Assembly: GCA_021324365.1 (NCBI GenBank)
Contig: JAJPJE010000085.1
Location: forward strand, 62,001-126,000
DNA: 64,000 nt
DNA from: Terriglobia bacterium
GTDB lineage: Bacteria > Acidobacteriota > Terriglobia > Terriglobales > Acidobacteriaceae
Direction of reading: 5' to 3'
The translations under genes were made by a program, and so were the position numbers. Numbering within the stretch: position 1 is the first letter of the stretch; every line of letters starts with the position of its first letter. The notes under the pieces are model-generated. The model was not told the origin of the DNA, did no database searches, and saw only the letters and a list, made by a program, of their open reading frames with translations. Of the stretch, positions 38,456-45,292 are shown piece after piece.

Positions 38456-39010
38456 ATGGAGACGGTACGCTACGCATTAGTGGCATATATCCGGAATGCG
38501 CTAGGCGAGTTTGTGGAGAACCTGCGTAGTGAGCTGCACCCACCTCATGCACACCTCCCCGCCCATATCACTATCCTTCCGCCCCGATGCCTGCGCGGAA
38601 CGGAACAGGAGGCGCTGGAACAGGTCGAAGCGGTCTGTCAGGGCGCCAATCCATTCATCGTCGAGTTGGGGGAAGTGGAAACCTTCATGCCGGTTACGCC
38701 CACCGTATTCATCCGGGTGGCGCATGCGGCCTACCGGATGCGCGAATTGCACGACCAGATGAACCGTGCTTCGCTTTGGGCTGAAGAGAACTGGCCCTAT
38801 ATGCCACATTTGACGATCGCGAAACTGGAGACGATCGAGGCAGCCCAGGAAGCGGAAAACACAGCACGCGAGCGCTGGAGCACATTTCGCGGGTCGCGCC
38901 TGGTTTGTATCGAGGAACTGACATTCGTCCGCGAGGCGTCCGAAGAACGCTGGACCGACCTGGCGCCCGTCCCGTTAGGCAAGCGCGTTGCCCCTATCGC
39001 CGATAAGTAG
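38456..39010 (+). CDS. 2'-5' RNA ligase/2H phosphoesterase family protein
   Basis: About 184 residues with the two HxT/S signature motifs of the 2H superfamily: HITI (about residue 37) and HLTI (about residue 122), plus the PTVFIRV strand. Family members cleave or form 2'-5' or cyclic phosphodiester bonds in RNA or ADP-ribose derivatives. The long frame starts at 38408, but a TATAAT at 38440 makes METVRYALVAYI at 38456 the likely start. Substrate unknown. Confidence 0.82.
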   Translation: METVRYALVAYIRNALGEFVENLRSELHPPHAHLPAHITILPPRCLRGTEQEALEQVEAVCQGANPFIVELGEVETFMPVTPTVFIRVAHAAYRMRELHDQMNRASLWAEENWPYMPHLTIAKLETIEAAQEAENTARERWSTFRGSRLVCIEELTFVREASEERWTDLAPVPLGKRVAPIADK

Positions 39011-39216
39011 GCGATTGTTTACCCTCGAGTAACTAATTTCCACCGACAAATAGCTATTCAGTTACTTGCGGCAAACTGCTGCACGACTGTACATGGCCTG
39101 AATTCGAATTGCGAATGAACTGTTGAAAACGCTACAACTTAGTCTCCGATAAAGGCTAAAGCCCTCCCCCAAGAGGCTTTGCCGGCAGTTTCACTTCGGC
39201 CGAAAGGAAATTCCGT

Positions 39217-40482
39217 ATGCATACCGCCGTGTATGGTTCCGGCTATCTGGGCACGATCATCTCCGCCTGTCTGGCGGATTTCGGATTGCCCGTAACGTGC
39301 TTCGATGAAGACAGTGCACGTTTAAAAGAAGTCGCGCAGGGAAACCTCGGATTCTACGAAAAGAATTTGGAAGAAGTTCTGCGACGCAATGTGCGTGCTG
39401 GCCGATTGATGTACTCGACCGAAGTGGCCGCCACGGCAGCAAAATCCAATGTGATCTTTCTTGCCGAAGACACGCACACCCAGGTTGAAGATCTTGCATT
39501 ACGGCTGGCGCAAATGACACGTCCCCGAACCGTCCTTGTGGTGAGTAGTCCGGTTCCGGTAGGTACCTGTGCTCGCATCGAGCGCCGCATCAAGGACGCC
39601 GGGCTGGCGATCACGATTGTTTCTCAGCCCATGTTCCTAACCAACGGCTGCGCGGTGGAAGACTTCAACTGGCCCGACCGCATTCTGCTGGGAACCAGTT
39701 CCAGCGAGGCTGTCATGACATTAAAGCAGACGTATCGGCCTCTGGTGATGCGCGGGGTGCCGGTCATCGTAACGAATCACGAAACCGCTGAATTGGTACG
39801 CGAAGCGTCGACAGCCTTTGTCGCAACGAAGATTGCGTTCATCAACGAAATCGCCAGCCTCAGCGAACGCGTGAAGGCTGATGCCATGGATTTGGCGTTG
39901 GCGCTCGGCTTGGACAAGAAGATCGGCCCGCGATGCTTGCAGCCGGGATCGGTATTCGCTGGACCATTTGCTGAAACGGAGATGGACTCGCTCGCTACTC
40001 TGGCCAGTGGGAATGGCGTTTCGCTGCGAATCCTCAGCGCAGCGCGCGAAGTGAATCGTTCACTGCCTGACCGTATCGTCGACAAGATCACCTCGCTGGT
40101 CGACAACATAAAGGGCAAAGAACTTGGAATCCTGGGCCTGGCGTTTAAGCCGAATACGAATTACATCGCCGGTTCTACTTCGCTGCTGCTGGCGCGTAAT
40201 CTCATTACGCAAGGTGCACACGTTCGCGCGTACGATCCGGTTGCCGTGTCGGAAGGGAACACCGAGCTGTCAGGTATTCACTGCTGCGTTTCGCCGTACG
40301 CCGCCGCAGAAGGCTCCGACGCTCTTGTGGTCGGCACCGGCTGGCCGGAGTTCCGCGCGCTTGATTTCGAGAAGATCAAGAAACTGCTGAAACGGCCCAT
40401 CATCATCGACACCAAAAACTTGCTCGACTCTGGAAGGCTTCGGTCGATGGGATACCAGTACGTCGGGGTGGGGCGAGCTTAG
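39217..40482 (+). CDS. UDP-glucose/GDP-mannose dehydrogenase homologue lacking catalytic Cys and Glu
   Basis: A 421-residue protein with the full UGDH layout: N-terminal Rossmann domain (VYGSGYLGT, residues 5-13), central helix (ATKIAFINEIASLSE, with conserved Lys205), and C-terminal NDP-sugar domain (LGLAFKPNTNYIAGS). The catalytic loop normally reading GxGFGGSCxPKD is here PGSVFAGPFAETE: Phe251 stands where the nucleophilic Cys should be and Thr254 where Lys is. The catalytic Glu of NPEFL is Met139 (QPMFL). It is therefore unlikely to oxidise UDP-sugars to uronates. A start after AAGGAA is well placed. It may be a sugar-nucleotide-binding or epimerase-like relative. Confidence 0.85.
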   Translation: MHTAVYGSGYLGTIISACLADFGLPVTCFDEDSARLKEVAQGNLGFYEKNLEEVLRRNVRAGRLMYSTEVAATAAKSNVIFLAEDTHTQVEDLALRLAQMTRPRTVLVVSSPVPVGTCARIERRIKDAGLAITIVSQPMFLTNGCAVEDFNWPDRILLGTSSSEAVMTLKQTYRPLVMRGVPVIVTNHETAELVREASTAFVATKIAFINEIASLSERVKADAMDLALALGLDKKIGPRCLQPGSVFAGPFAETEMDSLATLASGNGVSLRILSAAREVNRSLPDRIVDKITSLVDNIKGKELGILGLAFKPNTNYIAGSTSLLLARNLITQGAHVRAYDPVAVSEGNTELSGIHCCVSPYAAAEGSDALVVGTGWPEFRALDFEKIKKLLKRPIIIDTKNLLDSGRLRSMGYQYVGVGRA

Positions 40483-40508
40483 ATTTTCACAACGCATGTG
40501 TAGAACTT

Positions 40509-40537
40509 GATCCGCCGGCAACGGCGGATCTTTTTTT
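40509..40537 (+). terminator. rho-independent terminator
   Basis: Perfect 9-bp stem GATCCGCCG (40509-40517) / CGGCGGATC (40522-40530), loop GCAA, followed by seven T. It ends the UGDH-like gene. Confidence 0.95.
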
Positions 40538-40588
40538 CTGATGTTTTTGCTTCCGAGACTCGTGATGCGGACAGGCAAGTGACGCCGA

Positions 40589-40618
40589 CTGACATGGCTG
40601 TGTAGGGATTGCTATAAT
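40589..40618 (+). promoter_or_regulatory. promoter of tRNA-His
   Basis: CTGACA (40589-40594, 5 of 6 to consensus), 18-base spacer, then TGC-TATAAT (TATAAT 40613-40618) with the extended TG. It lies about 97 bases before the tRNA. Confidence 0.7.
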
Positions 40619-40623
40619 CCTAA

Positions 40624-40676
40624 TGCGGCAACCGTGACGATGCTCCTACGGCATGCCAGCCGAAATCATTGCCGCA
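40624..40676 (+). other. structured leader between promoter and tRNA-His
   Basis: Perfect arms TGCGGCAA (40624-40631) and TTGCCGCA (40669-40676) enclose 37 bases, just downstream of the promoter and upstream of the tRNA. It may be removed during processing or be a small RNA. Confidence 0.35.
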
Positions 40677-40714
40677 CACGGATGGGCCTGGGTCAGGTCC
40701 ATTTCTTCCCCGAT

Positions 40715-40790
40715 GGTGCCTGTAGTTCAGCGGTGGAACGCCGGACTGTGGCTCCGGATGACGTGGGTTCGAATCCCACCAGGCACCCCA
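40715..40790 (+). tRNA. tRNA-His (anticodon GTG)
   Basis: Acceptor GTGCCTG/CAGGCAC with the His-specific extra G-1 at 40715 and discriminator C, anticodon arm CCGGA-CTGTGGC-TCCGG (anticodon GTG), T-arm GTGGGTTCGAATCCCAC and encoded CCA. Confidence 0.97.
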
Positions 40791-40848
40791 TCTCTCCTGG
40801 GAAACACAAATTCGGTCTGAACACAGAAACGGCTGAATCGTATCCCGG

Positions 40849-42186
40849 CTAGTCTTGTGCAGACCAACCTTCCTCGGCAATTTTGCCAGTGATCCAGTCG
40901 TCCAAATGGCTCTCGCTCGTCGAATCCAGGCTGGTGAACTTGACACCGGCTTTGCCGTCGGCGCGCGACCACATCACGGTCCCCTTCGCCTCAATGGTGA
41001 ATCCATTTGGCAGGCAGATAACCAATTCGATAGCGCGATCTCGTCCGTAGAGTCGCGGGTTTAATTTCTGTAGACCCACGCCCGTCTTGCTCAAATTCGA
41101 TGCGACACAGGACGTTTCTCCGTTGGCCGAACGCACAAATACGGGAAACTCAGCATCGGCCCGGAAACACTGTTTTTGTTCACTGTTAAGAGTTCCTAGA
41201 GTATTTCCACTCAGCGGCTCGCTCTTTTTCTTGTATTCGCGTAAGCGCCTGCTCAACGTACGTCGCGAAATGCCGAGACGCTCCGCGGCACGGCCTTGAT
41301 GGCCGCCCGTGCTATCGAGCGCCTGCTGAATTGCGTCCCGCTCCAGCCGGGCGAGGTCGAAACCGGTACCGCGATCGTTTCTTCCGGTCAGGGGGAGAAT
41401 GCCATTGTCATTCACAATGCTGGCAGGCAGATGCTCTTTTCGAATCACCTCGGGGCCTGCGACGGTGGTGGCCTGAAAGACAAAGTTTCGCAGTTCGCGA
41501 ATGTTGCCGGGCCAGCGGTACGACAACAAGGCCTCCTTGGCGTCCTCGGAAAAAGTTGCGCCTGGAGCAATCTGCTGCAGATAGTTCTCGGCGATTGGAA
41601 GGATGTCTGCGACGCGTTCGCGAAGAGGCGGAATCTGCAACTTGAATTGGGCAAGACGATGATAGAGGTCCAAACGAAACTTTCCGTTCGAGTCACTGCC
41701 ATCCAGTGCCCGGTTCGTCGCGGAAATCACGCGAACATCAGTTACGATTTTCTGCTTGCCACCGAGACGATAATACGGGCTCCCATCCAGAACCCGCAGC
41801 AATTTCGCCTGAATCTTGCCGTCGATTTCACCGACTTCGTCGAGAAACAGCGTACCGTGGTTTGCCAATTCGAACATGCCAGGTTTTGACTGATCGGCTC
41901 CGCTAAACGCCCCTCGTTCGTAACCAAACAGTTCGCTTTCGATTAAATGTTCGGGAAGAGCAGCACAGTTCAGATCGATAAACGGACCATCGCGGCGCGA
42001 GGACCGTTGGTGAATCGATCGAGCAACCAACTCCTTGCCCGTCCCGGATTCGCCGGTTATCAGAACAGAACCGCGGCTGTTGGCGACGCGCTCGACTAAG
42101 AGCATCACGGAGCGCATACCCTCGCTGGCGACGATCATTCCCCAGTCGTTCGCGTCCGTTTTCGCTGGCGCTACTAAAGTGCTCAT
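40849..42186 (-). CDS. sigma54-type AAA+ activator with Fis HTH and C-terminal PilZ domain
   Basis: Start at ATG 42186 (AGGAG 7 bases upstream) rather than 42228. Residues about 20-265 form the AAA+ domain: Walker A GESGTGKE, Walker B LFLDEVGE, sensor R-finger region, and GAFSGA where sigma54 activators have GAFTGA. A Fis-type HTH (GHQGRAAERLGISRRTLSRRL) is at about 295-320, and residues about 340-445 resemble PilZ (FRADAEFPVFVRS, then NLSKTG in place of DxSxxG). There is no receiver or GAF sensor at the front. It could couple c-di-GMP to sigma54-dependent transcription. Because the PilZ motif is degenerate, binding is uncertain. Confidence 0.85.
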   Translation of the reverse strand: MSTLVAPAKTDANDWGMIVASEGMRSVMLLVERVANSRGSVLITGESGTGKELVARSIHQRSSRRDGPFIDLNCAALPEHLIESELFGYERGAFSGADQSKPGMFELANHGTLFLDEVGEIDGKIQAKLLRVLDGSPYYRLGGKQKIVTDVRVISATNRALDGSDSNGKFRLDLYHRLAQFKLQIPPLRERVADILPIAENYLQQIAPGATFSEDAKEALLSYRWPGNIRELRNFVFQATTVAGPEVIRKEHLPASIVNDNGILPLTGRNDRGTGFDLARLERDAIQQALDSTGGHQGRAAERLGISRRTLSRRLREYKKKSEPLSGNTLGTLNSEQKQCFRADAEFPVFVRSANGETSCVASNLSKTGVGLQKLNPRLYGRDRAIELVICLPNGFTIEAKGTVMWSRADGKAGVKFTSLDSTSESHLDDWITGKIAEEGWSAQD

Positions 42187-42368
42187 GGTCAGCTCCTCTG
42201 CCCATCCATAGTTGGGCGCCGAGGCCACTCTGGACGCAAAGGTCCGCTTGGGAGGTATAGCTTGCTTGCTAGACGGTACTAAAGGGGTTGGCGGGAAGCA
42301 ATGGACGGAAGAGAGCCGAGGTGACCAAAGTCATCAGTATGGCTGACGAAACCAGGTTTGAGAGCGTC

Positions 42369-43076
42369 CTAATCGGCTGCGACGGAGGCCATTCGACGCG
42401 GACTGAATGCAAAGTAGCCCTTGTAACAGTGGTAAACAGCGATCATGAGAGGCAGAACGAGCAAAGGCGCCTGCCACTCGAAGTGATGATTGAGCGAATC
42501 AAATATGGATGCCACTCCGGCGCTCAACAGGTAATAAGGAAAGGACCACAAGAAGATCCGGTACCAGATCTTGGTCAGTGCTCCGGCTTCAGTTAATGAA
42601 ATGATCGCCGAGACGGGGATTGTATTCGCCAGGAACAAGATTCCGGATGCAACGGACACCCGAAGAGCAGCCGCCAGGAAACTTGATTGGTGAATGGCAT
42701 GGTGAACGACGTAGTTTGCCAAACCAACCGATAGCGCCATATTGAAAAAATTGAACGCTACTTGCACCCATTCAATCTCCCTGCGGGGCTTCTTCAACGA
42801 TTGCACCATCGTTGAACCACATGCCACAAAGAGCGTCTGTAAGAGACCGAGTTCACTGACGCCGAGGAGGATGAACGGCAGATTGATTGACATGTTCCCG
42901 GTGATTCCAGGCAATTTCAGTTTCAACCAACCTGCCAGAAGCGCAACGCCCAGCAGAACGAGAAAGCGTGATGTGTCGCTGCTCTCGAAATGGATTGTGG
43001 CGTAGGCGAACGTCACGAACCCGCACATCACGATCATGATGACGAATGCTGCTGCCGATTTTGACATATCTCTCAT
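42369..43076 (-). CDS. stand-alone polytopic membrane domain, paralogue of the HD-GYP/GGDEF sensor
   Basis: A 235-residue protein with about 6-7 hydrophobic helices and no other domain. It is clearly related to the N-terminal 220 residues of the c-di-GMP protein at 45293: compare KLPGITGNMSINLPFILLG with TLPGINGTMSVNFLFILIG, and FLANTIPVSAIISLTE with FLANTIPVTAIISLTE, then LWSFPYYLLSAG with FWSFPYYLVGAG. No known MASE or MHYT family was recognised. A sensory or partner role in the membrane is inferred. It lies 43 bases downstream of the subtilisin gene on the same strand. Confidence 0.75.
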   Translation of the reverse strand: MRDMSKSAAAFVIMIVMCGFVTFAYATIHFESSDTSRFLVLLGVALLAGWLKLKLPGITGNMSINLPFILLGVSELGLLQTLFVACGSTMVQSLKKPRREIEWVQVAFNFFNMALSVGLANYVVHHAIHQSSFLAAALRVSVASGILFLANTIPVSAIISLTEAGALTKIWYRIFLWSFPYYLLSAGVASIFDSLNHHFEWQAPLLVLPLMIAVYHCYKGYFAFSPRRMASVAAD

Positions 43077-43119
43077 CGTCCTCAGTCAGTACGATCAGAC
43101 GTTCGAGTCAGCAACTGTC

Positions 43120-44901
43120 CTATTGGTCACCCGCTTCGGCAACGGACGTGCCCCAAATCACGCTGTCAGCCTGTCCGGATGTACCCCAAATCACGCTGTA
43201 CGCGTCGGCGGAGGTGCCCCAGATCACGCTGTACGCGCTAGCGGAAGCAGTCCCCCAGATCACCGAACTTCCCGCGAGCACCGACTGACCAGACGCATTG
43301 GTTCCCCATATTACCGATGTTCCCCAGATGACCGATGTTCCCCAAATCACTGAGTTGCCCCAGACCAGCGAGGGGTCCTGAACGATATAGACATTCCCCT
43401 GACCGTCAACGGCTGCGGTCGGGGACTTAGCTGAGCCGACCGCGGCAGGAGCGGTATCCGAGTTGTTAAGCGCTGCATTGATATTGAGATATCCGGCACC
43501 TACCGTGAATATGTCGTCCTGAATGTAGTAGGTAATGCCACTCGTCAAGTCGGTAACTGCGCTAGACGTGGGCAGATTCTTGTTGGCTGTCTTCATCAAG
43601 CGCGCCTTCACCTGGTCCGGTGTCAGGTTCGGGTTTTGCTGTAGAAGAAGAGCAACCGAGCCGCTGACCATGGGCGCCGCCATGCTCGTTCCACTCAGGC
43701 TGTAGTACTTGTTGGAAAAGCCAAAAGCGCCTGGCTGGTAGTAGGCCACCGGTACGCCATCGAGGCTAGGGGTGTAGAGAGTAGCGCTTGTCGAAGCAAG
43801 GTCCGAAACAATGCGATTTCCTGGGGCAACCAGATCAGGCTTGACGACATGGTCCACCAGAGTCGGTCCTTTTGAACTGTAGGTGGCCATCACGTCGTCC
43901 GCCGTCGTGTATGTCTGCTGCGTATTCATGGCACCGACAGTAATCACATACGGATCGTTGCCGGGCACCGTAATTGTGCCGTATCCGTTGTTGTTGTTTG
44001 AATTATCACGACCGTAGTTGCCGGCGGCTACGACTACAACGATGCCGGCCTTCCACGCGTTCTCGACTGCCTGATCCAGCGGATCTTGCGTGTAACTTTC
44101 AAATACACCACGACCAAGCGAGAGATTGATCACTCGAATGTTGTAGGTGTTCTTCAGTTGGATTGCGCGTTGAATAGCTGCGATGACTTGGCTATCCGAA
44201 CCTGACCCATTTCGATCAAGAACCTTCAGATCAATCAGGTTTACCCCAGGCGCTACGCCGTGAACTGGAGTGCAGTTCGGGCAAGATGACGAATTTCCGC
44301 CGCCGCCGATTATGCCGGCGACGTGTGTCCCGTGTCCGTAGAGGTCACCACTAACATCGGTGGTGAAGTTTTGGCTGTAGACAATGCGCTGATTGCCGGG
44401 ACCGCCTTGCAAGTCGGGTACGGTCGCGAGCCCGCTATCGATAACTGCTACTCCAACTCCCGCGCCGTTCCAACCGTAGCTTTGGGCAACGTCAGCACCG
44501 ATCGCCACCTGCGCATAATCCAGCGCGCCCTGAACCGGCCGGTCGGGGGAGACAAACTTGATATTCGGGTCGTTCGCCATTAAGTCATCGATCTTGTCGG
44601 CCGGCATCGTCAAAACCGTGCTATTGATGAGAGCCAGGCGACCGTGGAATTTTGCGCCCCTTCTCACGGCTTTGTCGTCGTTACTGCTGCTAGGAGCGTG
44701 TGCGTACTGGACGATGACTCTGACGGTCTTGCCCGTCGGAAGATTCTGCAAATCCCTCGATTTCCTGCCCGCAAATGCGAGAGTAGAGAGACATACCATG
44801 ACGAGAAGTACACGGACGGCGTTTCCGCCCCAGGCAGCGCTGTCCGCCAGCTTTTTGGGGCTCATTTCTTTCTTTTCAGCAGCGCCATCTCTGATTTCCA
44901 T
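43120..44901 (-). CDS. secreted subtilisin-like (S8) serine peptidase with C-terminal VIWGT repeats
   Basis: ATG 44901 (GGAG 8 bases upstream) is preferred to the GTG at 44934. The protein has an N-terminal export helix (VRVLLVMVCLSTLAFAG), an inhibitor-like propeptide (VRVIVQYAH...PDRPVQG), and an S8 catalytic domain with the full triad: Asp in VAVIDSGLA, His in GHGTHVAGIIGG, Ser in GTSMAAPMVSGS. The last 83 residues contain eight VWGN/VIWGT units, three in direct tandem. The repeats may be a surface anchor, glycosylation or secretion element. The enzyme should degrade proteins outside the cell. Flanked by two copies of one membrane domain. Confidence 0.9.
   Translation of the reverse strand: MEIRDGAAEKKEMSPKKLADSAAWGGNAVRVLLVMVCLSTLAFAGRKSRDLQNLPTGKTVRVIVQYAHAPSSSNDDKAVRRGAKFHGRLALINSTVLTMPADKIDDLMANDPNIKFVSPDRPVQGALDYAQVAIGADVAQSYGWNGAGVGVAVIDSGLATVPDLQGGPGNQRIVYSQNFTTDVSGDLYGHGTHVAGIIGGGGNSSSCPNCTPVHGVAPGVNLIDLKVLDRNGSGSDSQVIAAIQRAIQLKNTYNIRVINLSLGRGVFESYTQDPLDQAVENAWKAGIVVVVAAGNYGRDNSNNNNGYGTITVPGNDPYVITVGAMNTQQTYTTADDVMATYSSKGPTLVDHVVKPDLVAPGNRIVSDLASTSATLYTPSLDGVPVAYYQPGAFGFSNKYYSLSGTSMAAPMVSGSVALLLQQNPNLTPDQVKARLMKTANKNLPTSSAVTDLTSGITYYIQDDIFTVGAGYLNINAALNNSDTAPAAVGSAKSPTAAVDGQGNVYIVQDPSLVWGNSVIWGTSVIWGTSVIWGTNASGQSVLAGSSVIWGTASASAYSVIWGTSADAYSVIWGTSGQADSVIWGTSVAEAGDQ
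43147..43371 (-). repeat. eight VIWGT-coding repeats
   Basis: Codons for S-V-I-W-G-T recur: one SLVWGN then three direct SVIWGT (18-base period, 43300-43371), and four more separated by short Ala/Ser/Gly linkers. Codons vary between copies (ATCTGGGG and ATTTGGGG forms), so the repeat is maintained at protein level. Confidence 0.9.
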
Positions 44902-45292
44902 TTTCCTTGCTCCGTTAACCGTGCTTCGGCTCACGATTTACTTTCGCAAGTCTGATTGCACCGCCACTTCCAGAGTGCATTTCATTGAAAACAAGTGATT
45001 TCTCGGGTTGCCGGTTGCGCCAGAGTGTGCGCTTGTCCCATCGGTTGCGCCATTCTGTCTCATTTCGGAGAGTGAAACGTGTGCACCTCTTGCCCGGGGT
45101 AGTAGAAGCCATATAGGTCGCTCACGACTGCGGGACGATAGATTCAACAATCTCAATTCGCATTCTGGCGATTGTGACCTCGGTAATCTTTCCCGTCCTG
45201 CTCAAGTAGTTGATAACTCATCATTGGCGAGCTGTGCGCGCGAAAGACCTCCCACCAACGTGCAGCGGAGCAAGGACTGGTCTAAAGCGAGC
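44902..45292. promoter_or_regulatory. divergent regulatory region with an 11-base direct repeat
   Basis: The gap between the subtilisin gene and the c-di-GMP gene contains CGGTTGCGCCA at 45012-45022 and again at 45042-45052, 30 bases apart (about three helix turns). This is a plausible regulator site. No other gene or promoter consensus is clear. Confidence 0.35.

Noticed and set aside
39140-39216. possible c-di-GMP riboswitch before the UGDH-like gene
   Set aside because: A GGCTAAAGCC / GGCTTTGCC hairpin is present, but the conserved GEMM core is missing.
43147-43371. DNA direct repeats as CRISPR or mobile element
   Set aside because: The units are codons of the subtilisin tail in frame and there is no spacer structure or transposase.
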